From NCBI GenBank assembly GCA_022482545.1, contig JAKVOZ010000004.1, positions 62,001 to 126,000 on the forward strand: a stretch of DNA of 64,000 nucleotides. The letters are read 5' to 3'. Position 1 is the first letter of the stretch. Every line of letters begins with the position of its first letter. Both the position numbers and the translations under genes were made by a program. Positions 34,600 through 44,583 of the stretch are shown here, one piece after another. The notes under the pieces were generated by a model. That model searched no databases. It saw only the letters and a list, made by a program, of their open reading frames with translations, and was not told where the DNA came from. The stretch comes from Bacteroidales bacterium (GTDB lineage: Bacteria > Bacteroidota > Bacteroidia > Bacteroidales > P3).

Positions 34600-35754
34600 T
34601 TAGCCCCTTATTAATAAAATTATTTTTCTCTTTATTCTTCTTAATAAACTTGGTTTTATTGTTGGTCTCAAATAAGCATTTATATTGTCTATGATATTTT
34701 TTTTGTCAATATTTTCAAAAAACTCTTTTATGCCTTCATTCATTGATGAACTTTTATATATTGTTGGATTGCAAGAAAATACTTTCTCAAATTCCAACTC
34801 TTTTTTTTCAAAAGGCAAAGTATTAATAAATCGTTCTCCTTTATCAGTATTTACAAGTAAGATAGAAGTACCTTTGTCATCATCATAATTTTTTAACACT
34901 CTATCCATATTCCAAAAATCTCCAATAGTAAAATCACTTCTACTTCTCAATTCTTTTGACGGACAATCATAACAAGAAGGACGTAAATAATAGTTTTGCA
35001 AAAATCCTCTTAAATATATATTATCATATTTACTTTGACTCAGTATTGTTTTCTCTCTTGTCTTTATTTCCAAACTATAATTATTCCACCCATTTTTCTT
35101 ACTACGAAACTCTATCTCGCTTATATCTTCTTTATTAACATTGTTTTTTAATAAAACTTCATCAAGATATTTCTGCCAAACCTTTTCACTTGGTACTCCA
35201 TGGCAAATAAGTTCTACTGTTATAAGATTGTCTGGTATGGCTTTCAAATAATTATTTAACCCTTCCACTTGACAAGGTGTTCCAACAAACATTACTTGAC
35301 GATTATTATCTAAAAATTCTTTTATCTTACGAAAAGAATAATCTATATGGCTTTGAACATACTTGCTTTTCAAAAAAGGTTGTATCTCTTGCTCATTTTC
35401 ACAATAAGACACAACAACATTCCAATCTTTATTGAACTTAGAAGAAAAGACAACTCCATTATTTGCAAATATTTTCTTTGCAAAAAGTGGAAAAATTGCA
35501 CCAGAAGAAGATGTTTTTCTATCATTGTTTTCGTTGTTTCTTGCTGACATTGCAATTAATGGTGTATTCTCTGTGTTTTCTTGTTTTGTTGGGCAAACTT
35601 GTTCACAAAGATGACAATCAACACAAAGACTTTCATCAACTTTTGGATAAACAAAGCCTTCATTGTCTAATTCCATTGTTATACAATCCTTACTACAAAC
35701 ATTCATACACGCACAACAACCACAACAATCTTCTTTATTTTCTATCTTTATCAT
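34600..35754 (-). CDS. Coenzyme F420 hydrogenase/dehydrogenase beta-subunit-like iron-sulfur protein
   Basis: A 384-residue protein. The first 60 residues hold two 4Fe-4S ferredoxin motifs, CCGCCACMNVCSKDC and CVDCHLCEQVCP. The rest matches the F420-hydrogenase beta-subunit domains: SSSGAIFPLFAKKI, FVGTPCQVEGLNNYL, ELICHGVPSEKVW and RSDFTIGDFWN. These polysaccharide-locus homologues almost always sit beside a pyruvyl transferase and a flippase. The redox partner and substrate are unknown; a flavin-dependent sugar reduction is conceivable. Confidence 0.9.
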   Translation of the reverse strand: MIKIENKEDCCGCCACMNVCSKDCITMELDNEGFVYPKVDESLCVDCHLCEQVCPTKQENTENTPLIAMSARNNENNDRKTSSSGAIFPLFAKKIFANNGVVFSSKFNKDWNVVVSYCENEQEIQPFLKSKYVQSHIDYSFRKIKEFLDNNRQVMFVGTPCQVEGLNNYLKAIPDNLITVELICHGVPSEKVWQKYLDEVLLKNNVNKEDISEIEFRSKKNGWNNYSLEIKTREKTILSQSKYDNIYLRGFLQNYYLRPSCYDCPSKELRSRSDFTIGDFWNMDRVLKNYDDDKGTSILLVNTDKGERFINTLPFEKKELEFEKVFSCNPTIYKSSSMNEGIKEFFENIDKKNIIDNINAYLRPTIKPSLLRRIKRKIILLIRG

Positions 35755-37274
35755 TTCTTTATTTTATTTATCAAACTTTTAACTGGCTTATAAAACAAAT
35801 CTCTTTCATATTTATTCATACTTAGAAACCAAAAACAAGGTAAATATATTATTGAAAAAGTAATTATTCCAACTAAAAGTTTTAGATATGAATTCAATTC
35901 AATGTACCTATTAATCATTAAGCCTAAGAAACAAAACATTATTGGTATGATTGACATTTTTATTATCTCTTTCCAAAACAAATTAATGTTTATACCTACT
36001 TTCTTTTTGTAATAAATATTCATAACAATTATTTGTCCAAGAGTTAAAGCAAAAGCTGTTCCTATTGCACATCCTATTCCAGAATATTTTATTGAAAGAG
36101 GTATTGAAACGCCAAGAGATAACAATGCAATAATAATATAAACCACAGAACGAAAACGTAATTGATTTCTTGCTTGAAGAATTGTTATGCCAATGTTTTG
36201 AATAAGTGGAACGGTTAAAGGAATAAAAAATATAAGACAAATAATATAAGCATCTCTATATTTATTTCCTGCCCAAACATTAATAAAATCAAATCCAAAA
36301 ATAATAAATCCAACTAAGATATAACTCATTACTATATATTGTATTCTTCCTGTTTTAATAAAAAGATTTGATATTTCACTATTTGGTGCATTCTTAGCAA
36401 CCATAGATGTTATCTTTGGCAAGAAAACTCCTGATATTGCCGAAGAAAAACTCATATACATTCCTTGTAATTGTATTGCCAAAGCATATATAGCAATTGC
36501 TGTTGTACCTTTAACTACTCCAAGTACAAATTGTCCTGTATTCCAATAAATCTTATCCATTATCACTCCGAGAAATATCCAAAAAGAATAAATAGTTACT
36601 TCTTTTAAAAAGCCCCAATGAAATCTTTTAAATACAACTTTTATTTTCAATCTATTATAACAAAACCAACAATTAATTAAAAGTGTTGCAACATTAAATA
36701 TTGTTTGAATAACTACCATCGCAACTGCCTTATATCCAAGAGTAAGCATACAAACCATTACTATTGGATTAAGAATAATACGAATAAGGTTAATGCTTTT
36801 TTGAAAGACGAACTTTTCGTAAGCCAAAATGATAGAACTATAAATACTCATAGGAAAAGTGAAAGCAAGATTGAATATCATAAGCATCATCATTATCTTT
36901 GCTCTATGCAATTCTATCGGTGTCATTGTTCTATCAAACAAATTCTCTACATTAAAATAAAGAACTAATCCAATAAGAAATGCTATTATTCCTATTATTG
37001 TATAAATAATTAAGAACATACCAAACATTTCATGCTGTTCTTGTTGTTTGTTTAAAGCACGAAAACGAGATGTATATCTTATAATTGCATTACCAAATCC
37101 AAGGTCAAGAACAGTTAAATAAGCAATGACAGATGCTACCAGCGAATAAAGTCCATATTCACTTTGTCCAAGTTTATTCAGCATAAAAGGAGTATAAATT
37201 AATCCTATAACACTATTAAGAATTATAGTGAGATAAGAAAGAAAAGTACCCGCTTTTAGTTGATTTATTGGCAT
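35751..37274 (-). CDS. Polysaccharide flippase (second Wzx)
   Basis: A 507-residue MOP-superfamily membrane protein with about 12-14 transmembrane helices. FLSYLTIILNSVIGLIYTPF and LNKLGQSEYGLYSLVASV are typical of the RfbX/Wzx branch. It overlaps the F420-type gene by 4 bases and opens the four-gene module 32508-37274. With a second flippase in the main operon, the window may encode two separate glycan export lines, or one may handle a side product. Confidence 0.9.
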   Translation of the reverse strand: MPINQLKAGTFLSYLTIILNSVIGLIYTPFMLNKLGQSEYGLYSLVASVIAYLTVLDLGFGNAIIRYTSRFRALNKQQEQHEMFGMFLIIYTIIGIIAFLIGLVLYFNVENLFDRTMTPIELHRAKIMMMLMIFNLAFTFPMSIYSSIILAYEKFVFQKSINLIRIILNPIVMVCMLTLGYKAVAMVVIQTIFNVATLLINCWFCYNRLKIKVVFKRFHWGFLKEVTIYSFWIFLGVIMDKIYWNTGQFVLGVVKGTTAIAIYALAIQLQGMYMSFSSAISGVFLPKITSMVAKNAPNSEISNLFIKTGRIQYIVMSYILVGFIIFGFDFINVWAGNKYRDAYIICLIFFIPLTVPLIQNIGITILQARNQLRFRSVVYIIIALLSLGVSIPLSIKYSGIGCAIGTAFALTLGQIIVMNIYYKKKVGININLFWKEIIKMSIIPIMFCFLGLMINRYIELNSYLKLLVGIITFSIIYLPCFWFLSMNKYERDLFYKPVKSLINKIKK

Positions 37275-37377
37275 TAAAAGAAATCCTTTAAATTAATTTG
37301 TTTTCATAAAAATAGTTCTTCATTCTATTTAATTATTTCCTTATTATATTTAAATAGAATCAAAAGATAATAAAATA

Positions 37378-37409
37378 GTTCTTTGATTCATTTTAGCGAA
37401 TCAAAGAAC
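37378..37409 (-). terminator. Strong hairpin terminator after the dpp7-like gene
   Basis: GTTCTTTGATTC (37378-37389) and GAATCAAAGAAC (37398-37409) form a perfect 12-base-pair stem with an 8-base loop, 10 bases past the peptidase stop. On the minus strand it is followed by TATTTTATT. It separates the housekeeping region from the polysaccharide locus. Confidence 0.8.
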
Positions 37410-37418
37410 CATTTATAT

Positions 37419-39575
37419 TTATTTAACTATTTTCATTTCTTGAATAAGATTAGTTGCTCCTGCATATTTATCTATTATGAAAAGAACATAACGGATATCA
37501 ACAGAAATACATCTTTGATAATCAGGATTAAATGCTATATTACCACTCATTGCTTCCCAATTGCCATCAAAAGCAATTCCTACAAGTTCTCCTTTACCAT
37601 TAATTGTTGGAGAGCCAGAATTTCCTCCTGTTATATCAAGATTAGAAATGAAAGCAACTGGAACAGTACCATTTTTAGCATATTGTCCATAATCTTTCTT
37701 TTCATAAAGTTGTCTAAGTTTTGCTGGAACAGTAAATTCCCAAGAAGAATTGTCCTCTTTTGCCATAACTCCATCAAGTGTTGTATAATAATTATATTTT
37801 ACTCCATCTCTTGGATTATAATCTTTTACTTGTCCGTAAGTATAACGTATTGTTAAGTTAGCATTTGGAGCAAAATTCTTATCTTTTTCCATCTCCATTA
37901 CACCTTTAACAAAAAGACGTGTGCTCTTTTCAAATAATTCTCTTTCATTTTCAATCTTTGACATCTTACTATTTACATTGTCTATCAACTGATAAGTAAG
38001 AATAAACGCAGGGTCATTGCTTATCTGTGTAACATCAAGACTATTTAGTATTGCATTTACTTTGTCTAATGTAACAAAATTAGAACTCTTGAAAATATCA
38101 TTTGCTATCTGTGTGAAATCATAACTATTTTTGAAAGCATTAGATAGAAATTCTGGGTTTTGTTGAGTCATTGGTACATTACGAAAATATACATCTAAAC
38201 CAGCTGCAAAAAGTTTTTCCTCTGTTGTTAAATTGTAATCTTTAAACACTTCCTGCATCTTTTCTTTCAAATCTTGTGCTATTTGTTTTGCTCTATCGCT
38301 CTTACCATTTGCCAATAATTCTTTTTCAAGTGGTTTTAAATATCTTGCAATTGCAAATACAGAAGAACCTCTTAGTATTGCCTCATTAGTAAACACACGA
38401 ACATAATCGTATTCTCCATATTTATTGTAATAATTATCTATGTTGGTTATCGCATCTCCATACAATTTATTTCTTTCTCCACTCTTATCTTGCTTTATCC
38501 AAGAAAGAAATTTATCTTCTAATTGTTTTTTTGTTGTATATACATTAAGATTTTTCAAGCATTGTGTTTGTCCTATATAAAACTTCCAATAATTCATCAA
38601 AGAAGCATATTTTGCAGCATATTGTATTCTTATTCTTGAATCGCTTTTCATATCTTCCTCCATTACTTTTCTCAAAGCATCTCTTGCATTAACAACTGAT
38701 GGATTATAAACATCTATTGCTTGTTTAACTCCACTTGAAGTAAGAAATCTATCTGTTGTTCCAGGATAACCCATAACCATTACAAAATCATTATTTTCAA
38801 CACCTTTCAATGAAATAGGAAGAAAATGTTTTGGTTTCATTGGTATATTATCTTTTGAATATTCAGCAGGTTTGCCATTTTTGTCTGTATAAACTCTAAA
38901 CATTGAAAAATCTCCTGTATGACGAGGCCACATCCAATTATCTGTATCTGAGCCAAACTTTCCTATTGATGAAGGTGGTGCTCCAACAAGACGAACATCT
39001 TTATATACTTCATAAACAAAAAGAATATATTGATTGCCATTGAACATTGTTGATACTTCTGCCGTATATCCTGTTCCATTTTGAACTCTATCAATTATTT
39101 TCTTTGAATTATTTCTTACTATTTCGTGTCTATCTTTCTCACTTGTTGAATTATTTACTCCTTTCAAAACTTCATTTGTAACATCTTCCATACGAATAAA
39201 AAACTTAGCAGTTAAACCTGGATTTGGTAGTTCTTCATTCTTACTGTAAGCCCAAAAACCATTGCTAAGATAATCATTTTCTACTGTTGAATGTTGTTGT
39301 ATGGCTCCATAACCACAATGATGATTAGTTAGGATTAGTCCTTGGTCTGAAACAATTTCTCCTGTACAACCTCTTCCAAATTGAATGATAGCATCTTTTA
39401 AGCATGCTTGATTGATGTCATAAATTTGTTTTGCTGACAATTTTAATCCTTTTGCCTTCATATCTTTATAAGTTTGCTTGTTTAGGTACATTAACAACCA
39501 CATACCTTCATCTGCTTTAACTATTGGAGAAAAAGCGAACAAACTCATAAGAACAATTAATGTTAATTTTTTCAT
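37419..39575 (-). CDS. S46-family dipeptidyl-peptidase, DPP7-like
   Basis: A 718-residue exported serine peptidase that releases dipeptides from oligopeptide N-termini in the periplasm. A signal peptide (MKKLTLIVLMSLFAFSPIVKA) is followed by the catalytic histidine in ILTNHHCGYG (H86), the aspartate region WMWPRHTGDFSMF and the serine in TGGNSGSPTING. The specificity position reads FDGNWEAMSG: glycine, as in DPP7 (bulky hydrophobic P1), not arginine as in acid-specific DPP11. It follows tamB by 58 purine-rich bases with no visible promoter, so they may share a transcript. Such enzymes let asaccharolytic anaerobes live on peptides. Confidence 0.92.
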   Translation of the reverse strand: MKKLTLIVLMSLFAFSPIVKADEGMWLLMYLNKQTYKDMKAKGLKLSAKQIYDINQACLKDAIIQFGRGCTGEIVSDQGLILTNHHCGYGAIQQHSTVENDYLSNGFWAYSKNEELPNPGLTAKFFIRMEDVTNEVLKGVNNSTSEKDRHEIVRNNSKKIIDRVQNGTGYTAEVSTMFNGNQYILFVYEVYKDVRLVGAPPSSIGKFGSDTDNWMWPRHTGDFSMFRVYTDKNGKPAEYSKDNIPMKPKHFLPISLKGVENNDFVMVMGYPGTTDRFLTSSGVKQAIDVYNPSVVNARDALRKVMEEDMKSDSRIRIQYAAKYASLMNYWKFYIGQTQCLKNLNVYTTKKQLEDKFLSWIKQDKSGERNKLYGDAITNIDNYYNKYGEYDYVRVFTNEAILRGSSVFAIARYLKPLEKELLANGKSDRAKQIAQDLKEKMQEVFKDYNLTTEEKLFAAGLDVYFRNVPMTQQNPEFLSNAFKNSYDFTQIANDIFKSSNFVTLDKVNAILNSLDVTQISNDPAFILTYQLIDNVNSKMSKIENERELFEKSTRLFVKGVMEMEKDKNFAPNANLTIRYTYGQVKDYNPRDGVKYNYYTTLDGVMAKEDNSSWEFTVPAKLRQLYEKKDYGQYAKNGTVPVAFISNLDITGGNSGSPTINGKGELVGIAFDGNWEAMSGNIAFNPDYQRCISVDIRYVLFIIDKYAGATNLIQEMKIVK

Positions 39576-39633
39576 TTTTTTTCTTTGTGTTTTTGTTATT
39601 ATTTATATTTTCTTTTTTTATTTATTTCTTATT

Positions 39634-42600
39634 CTATTTCTTCTTTTTTCTTATAAATATATCTTTTAATGAATTATACTCTTTATTATAAACCATTCTC
39701 GCTCCTTGTGTGTATGGAGAAATATTATATTTAGTAAAGTCATTAGCATTGGAACGATTAAATATTTCAAGTTTAAGATTGTCAGTAAATTTATATTTCA
39801 ATCTCATATCACCAATAATATTAGATGTTTCATTTGTTGCATAATTTGTTGTTGATTCACTATTCCCGCCAAAACTTGAATTCATCTCTACTTCAAATCT
39901 TCCATAAGTTTTACTAAGATTAACTCCCACTTGATTAGATAGTTTTTGTTGTTGATTACCTGCCGTATAATTAACACCTATATCAACAAACTTCACCATA
40001 TTTGTTAATATTCCGCTTAATTGACTAAATGCAACCTCCATAACAGAAGAGGTAACGCCAGATTCTAACGCATTATTCTCATATCCATTTTGAGTATAGT
40101 AGAACTGATTAGTTAGCAAAAGAGAGGCTATTTGTTCAAGCATAACTTTCTCATCTGTTTTATCTATTGTCATAAACAACTGTTCTACTGTTTTGCTATC
40201 AGTATTTGGCAAAGCAATATCAAACTTAGGTTGAGGATTTGTCATATTTCCATTCAATATTATAATACTTTGAACATCTACAGGCTTAATATATTCTTCT
40301 CCAAGTATTGAAGCAAGAGATGCTTTTGTTTTATATATTGCCTTAACGTCTATAACTCCTTGTGAAGGCTGTCCATTCCATGTTAATGTTCCACCTTTTT
40401 GAATTATAAATGTTTTTTCTAACAAATCCATAATATTAAATTTAAAGTTTCCATTATCTACCTCTACCGTACCTATCATTGAAAACTTCCCATTATTATC
40501 AATCTCTATTTTTAAATCTCCATTACCTGATGCAGACAAATTGCCTTTCAATTGATTAAAATCCATTGGCATTGAAATGTTTGCATTAGAATTAACATTC
40601 AAATCTATTGATATATTATAACCTAATTGCTTATTCTGCTTTCCTGTTATTATCTTATAATTAGAATTGTTTGATGTATCTTTATTCTTATCAACAAATG
40701 TTATAAAACTATTTTCTGTTGCACTCATCTTGCTTGATAAAGGTATTGTTAAATTTGTTCCTTTTTCTGTCTTACAAGATGCTGTGATATTCAACATATT
40801 TAAATCTCCATCAATATCAACTATCGCAGAAGCGAAGGCTGTTCCATAATACATCTGTCCATTATCTGCTTTGGTATCTAATATCTTTATCTTATCTGCT
40901 TTCGCTTTTAGTTTTATATCAAAATCTTGAAAATTATGATGTCGTATATTTCCATTTATCGTAATCTTATTGTTTTGAGCATCTTTTAGTACAAAATTCT
41001 TCAATGAGAACTTATTATCATTAATATATATGTTATCTGTGAAATAATATTTAGTGTTCAACATATTTATTTTCATTGAAGCATTATTAGAATGCAATAC
41101 TCCAACAATATTTGGGCTTTTAAAATCTCCTTTTATTGTTATATTATCACAAGATAATGTTCCTTTTATATCTGATGCTATTGAAGAAAGATATGTCTTT
41201 AATATACTTAAATTAAAATTGTCCATCTTTAAAGTTAAATCCAATTTATCTTTCTCATTATTAGGATAAATCTTTCCAACTATTTGCAAAGGCACTGTTT
41301 GTTTATTATCTGCTTTGTATAAGAATTTTATGTTAGCATTAAATACATCACTTGCCAAACTATTATCAACCTTAAACCATGCCTGCCCTACTTCAACATC
41401 ATTAATAACTAAATCGTTAGCAATTAAATTTGAAGTAAATGTTGGATTTTTTAATATGTTTCTAAACACAATATCTCTGTTTAATTTACCTTTTAAATTC
41501 AGTCCTATCTTAGTAAGAAAAGGATTAAACGACGCTAAATCAATATTAGAACAATTGCATGTTAAAATATCATTATAATTATCTGACAAAACTCCATCAA
41601 AAACCAATTTGCCTTTATCTTGCATTAAAGCAAAATTCATCAAACTTATTTTTTTATTTACTATACTTATTATATGATTAGCATTAATATTTATCTGCTT
41701 ACCAACCAAAAGAAAATAAGTATCTTTAAAGTTGCCTTGCAATCCTTTATCATCAACAAAACTCTCAAACTCTATTCTTCCATTTGTTGAATCTTGATAC
41801 ATATCTACAAACCTTGCAAGAAAATTAAAGTTATTGCTATCTATCGTTGCTTGTAGGGCTAACTGTTTTAAGCCGACACTATCTGCCAAACTAAGTTTCT
41901 GTGAAGATATATTAACATTCAAATCCTTCTCTTGCGTTACTATATCAATATTTGCTTTCTCTAAAAGAATATTATTCATCTTAACTTTTGGTATATTTAC
42001 TTGGGCTAAGAATATATCTTCTTTATTTATCTTACCTTTTATATCAACATCATTATCTATATCAATATTTGTTCCAAACAAAGTTCTTAGTATCTCAATA
42101 TTCTTTATCTTTGAATTAAAATCAACATCAGACAAAATACTATATGGCTCACTCTCTTTGTTCTTGCTTTGTTTTGTTTTAACTTTTATATTATCTTGCT
42201 TTGTAACCTTGCCTATCACAGCAGAAATATTAGGAATGTATTTATTAACAATATACGCTATATCACTTTGCAAAGACTTTATTGTATATTTTCCTTTCAT
42301 ATCAAGGTCTATTATATCAGAAGATAAATTTAAATTATTCTCTTGACTATTATTAATAGCCTTGCAATAGATATTGTTTATTGATATATTTTTGTTTTGA
42401 GTTAATATTCTAACATCATTAATATTCACCTCTCCATTAAGTTGATTTATGTCAAAGTTCTTGCTATTAAAATCCACATTAGCACTTATTAATGTGTTTG
42501 TATCATTAAAAGATATTATGTTCATCTTATGCAAATTAACATCTGTCATCTTTGCTTTAACATCAAACGATGGCTTATTATGATAATTGATGTTATAATC

Positions 42601-44148
42601 ACAATCAAGATTTATATCTTTATCATTTATCTTCATCAAACCATCAATATCATAACCTTTTATCTTTCCATTAACTACAACTTCATTATAAGAGTTGTTT
42701 TTGAAATAAAAATCATTTAATCTTGCTTCCAAATTCCCTTGAATGTTATCTATCTTGTTTCCACTAAATGAAAAGTCCGCCATCATAGCAGTGTTTTTCA
42801 ACAATGTATTATTCAACAACTGCCCTACGTTAAAATATGATGAGTTTATTTTTCCAGAATAATTAGTAATAATCTTTCCAATAGGTGTTTGAGCATTAAC
42901 AGAACAATCTAAGTTTCCTAAATCACTAACAATTGCAAGATTAGAAACAAAATTACTCATCATTCCTCTAATCTTACCATTTATGTTTATTGTTCCTAAT
43001 CTATCTATTATCTCTGGCAGTTTAACATTCTTTAACAGAGAACCAAGAGCAAGACTTTCAAATTCTTTATATGATGTTGTTATATCATTTATATCAAGCA
43101 AAAAATAAGCATTCTTTATATTTGTCATACTTATTATTTTTCCTTTGGTTTGAATATGAGTATTCCCTGTCTTTAAATCAAAACTATAAATATTTAAATA
43201 GTTTATTGTTCCCTCACAATCAAAGTTCATCTTAACCATTTGACTCATTCCCAAAAGACGTTTATTCCAAAATGTTGCATCTTTTGCTGATGCTATTGTT
43301 GTTGGCTTAAATCTAACCTTTATATAAACAGAATCTACAAACGATGAATATGTATGCCAACTGTCTGTTTTCATTATGCAATCAAAAGCAAGAAGACTAT
43401 GATTAGTTTTTATTTTAGCATCTTTTGCTTGAATACCTTTTCTGCTTACAACAAACTTTCCTTGCATTTTTTCCAACACAAGACCACATCTTTCTTTGGT
43501 TGACAAATGTCTTATATCAACTCTTATTGAGTCTTTTATCTCTACAATATCTTTAAAATGAGCATTGATGTCAGTATAAACCATATTGCTTCCACAGAAT
43601 AAGCCTTTCTCTGTTTTGTATTTGCCATCATAATTCAACAATGAAAAATTAACATCTTTCATTACTAAATCTTTAACTTTTATTGTCAATGGTTTGCTTG
43701 GTAGTTTGTTTTTCTTAGGTTTATTACTCTTGAAATAATCTATTATAAAAGCAAAGTTCATCTTATGATTCTTCTTTTTAAGATAAACATCTGTTTTATA
43801 TATTCTCACATCGCCTATTGATATAACTTTATTCTTTGGTAGAGATTGCAAATTTGCTTCTATCCTATTAGCATATAACAAAGTATCGCCTTGCTTATCT
43901 TCAAGATAAACATCTTTTAAACCAAGATTAATAAAAGGTGTTACGCTTATTGCACCAATAGAGAATTTGGTTTTCCATTCTTTTTGAAAATAATCTGCAA
44001 CCTTTGCTCCAACAATACTTTGCGTTATTGTCGTATTCATAAGTGCGATAACAACATACAACACAATAAAGATACTAAGCAAAACTCTGCCTATTATCTT
44101 CATTATTCTCTTTGTTTTTATATTTATATTATTATCCTTACTTTCCAT
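39634..44148 (-). CDS. tamB: Translocation and assembly module protein TamB-like
   Basis: A 1504-residue AsmA/TamB-type protein. One N-terminal transmembrane helix (about 16-38, GRVLLSIFIVLYVVIALM) anchors it in the inner membrane; the body is a very long series of beta-strands expected to form a hydrophobic groove across the periplasm, as in lipid-bridging TamB/YhdP proteins. The C-terminal 400 residues (GNGDLKIEIDN, FNIMDLLEKTF, ILNGNMTNPQPKFDI) match the TamB/DUF490 domain. It likely supports outer-membrane protein or lipid transport. A -7-like CAAAGATA lies at 44175-44182 just upstream. Confidence 0.9.
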   Translation of the reverse strand: MESKDNNINIKTKRIMKIIGRVLLSIFIVLYVVIALMNTTITQSIVGAKVADYFQKEWKTKFSIGAISVTPFINLGLKDVYLEDKQGDTLLYANRIEANLQSLPKNKVISIGDVRIYKTDVYLKKKNHKMNFAFIIDYFKSNKPKKNKLPSKPLTIKVKDLVMKDVNFSLLNYDGKYKTEKGLFCGSNMVYTDINAHFKDIVEIKDSIRVDIRHLSTKERCGLVLEKMQGKFVVSRKGIQAKDAKIKTNHSLLAFDCIMKTDSWHTYSSFVDSVYIKVRFKPTTIASAKDATFWNKRLLGMSQMVKMNFDCEGTINYLNIYSFDLKTGNTHIQTKGKIISMTNIKNAYFLLDINDITTSYKEFESLALGSLLKNVKLPEIIDRLGTININGKIRGMMSNFVSNLAIVSDLGNLDCSVNAQTPIGKIITNYSGKINSSYFNVGQLLNNTLLKNTAMMADFSFSGNKIDNIQGNLEARLNDFYFKNNSYNEVVVNGKIKGYDIDGLMKINDKDINLDCDYNINYHNKPSFDVKAKMTDVNLHKMNIISFNDTNTLISANVDFNSKNFDINQLNGEVNINDVRILTQNKNISINNIYCKAINNSQENNLNLSSDIIDLDMKGKYTIKSLQSDIAYIVNKYIPNISAVIGKVTKQDNIKVKTKQSKNKESEPYSILSDVDFNSKIKNIEILRTLFGTNIDIDNDVDIKGKINKEDIFLAQVNIPKVKMNNILLEKANIDIVTQEKDLNVNISSQKLSLADSVGLKQLALQATIDSNNFNFLARFVDMYQDSTNGRIEFESFVDDKGLQGNFKDTYFLLVGKQININANHIISIVNKKISLMNFALMQDKGKLVFDGVLSDNYNDILTCNCSNIDLASFNPFLTKIGLNLKGKLNRDIVFRNILKNPTFTSNLIANDLVINDVEVGQAWFKVDNSLASDVFNANIKFLYKADNKQTVPLQIVGKIYPNNEKDKLDLTLKMDNFNLSILKTYLSSIASDIKGTLSCDNITIKGDFKSPNIVGVLHSNNASMKINMLNTKYYFTDNIYINDNKFSLKNFVLKDAQNNKITINGNIRHHNFQDFDIKLKAKADKIKILDTKADNGQMYYGTAFASAIVDIDGDLNMLNITASCKTEKGTNLTIPLSSKMSATENSFITFVDKNKDTSNNSNYKIITGKQNKQLGYNISIDLNVNSNANISMPMDFNQLKGNLSASGNGDLKIEIDNNGKFSMIGTVEVDNGNFKFNIMDLLEKTFIIQKGGTLTWNGQPSQGVIDVKAIYKTKASLASILGEEYIKPVDVQSIIILNGNMTNPQPKFDIALPNTDSKTVEQLFMTIDKTDEKVMLEQIASLLLTNQFYYTQNGYENNALESGVTSSVMEVAFSQLSGILTNMVKFVDIGVNYTAGNQQQKLSNQVGVNLSKTYGRFEVEMNSSFGGNSESTTNYATNETSNIIGDMRLKYKFTDNLKLEIFNRSNANDFTKYNISPYTQGARMVYNKEYNSLKDIFIRKKKK

Positions 44149-44174
44149 TTACATCATCATAAATGACAACTTTG

Positions 44175-44182
44175 CAAAGATA
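44175..44182 (-). promoter_or_regulatory. Candidate -7 box upstream of tamB
   Basis: CAAAGATA is the reverse complement of TATCTTTG and lies 27 bases before the tamB start. No convincing -33 TTTG is seen 19 bases further up, so confidence is moderate. Confidence 0.45.
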
Positions 44183-44276
44183 ATATTTTTTACTGAAAAA
44201 ACTATCTTATTATTGTTTTTTATTTAATTTGAACTGCAATTCAATAATAACTATTCTTTTTTTTTGCTTTTTTATA

Positions 44277-44305
44277 TTGTATCTTAAAATAATTTTGTAT
44301 TTTTG
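44277..44305 (+). promoter_or_regulatory. Bacteroidota-type promoter before the 44307 hairpin
   Basis: TTG at 44277-44279, an 18-base spacer, then TATTTTTG at 44298-44305, a match to TAnnTTTG. Predicted transcription would begin around 44311, at the base of the long hairpin. Confidence 0.65.
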
Positions 44306-44306
44306 C

Positions 44307-44385
44307 AATTGAGAGAATCATTTTATCTTGAATACTCCTTATGCTTCAGCGAGCTGTTATTCAGGATAAATTGATTCTCTTAATT
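44307..44385 (+). ncRNA. Candidate structured small RNA: 28-base-pair hairpin
   Basis: Bases 44307-44334 pair with 44358-44385: 25 Watson-Crick pairs, two G-U pairs and one mismatch, with a 23-base loop that begins CTCCTTATGCTTCAGC. It directly follows a good promoter on the plus strand and is followed by a U-rich run (TTATTT). There is no gene within 400 bases downstream in that direction, so it is neither a leader nor the terminator of a known gene. I do not recognise an Rfam family by eye. Confidence 0.6.
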
Positions 44386-44520
44386 TATTTGTAACAGCAT
44401 AAAGAATAAAAATAAATTTTAGACAAACTATTACTTTTCTTAGTATTCACTTTTTGATGATAAGTACTCACAAAATTTTAGTGCTTTTAAGAGATATTTT
44501 CATCTTTTTTGACCCTATTA

Positions 44521-44583
44521 AAATGAAACGAAGAGATATTTTATTATCTTTTGATTCCATTGAAATAGTTCTTCGTTTCATTT
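44521..44583. repeat. Dispersed palindrome, 14-base-pair stem
   Basis: AAATGAAACGAAGA (44521-44534) and TCTTCGTTTCATTT (44570-44583) are perfect inverse copies. The spacer contains ATTTTATTATCTTTTGATTC, which also occurs inverted within 37355-37382. It could terminate transcripts from either side. Confidence 0.75.

Noticed and set aside
41834-42346. Plus-strand frame of 170 codons
   Set aside because: Antisense to tamB; its hydrophobic look reflects the complement of lysine/asparagine-rich coding sequence.
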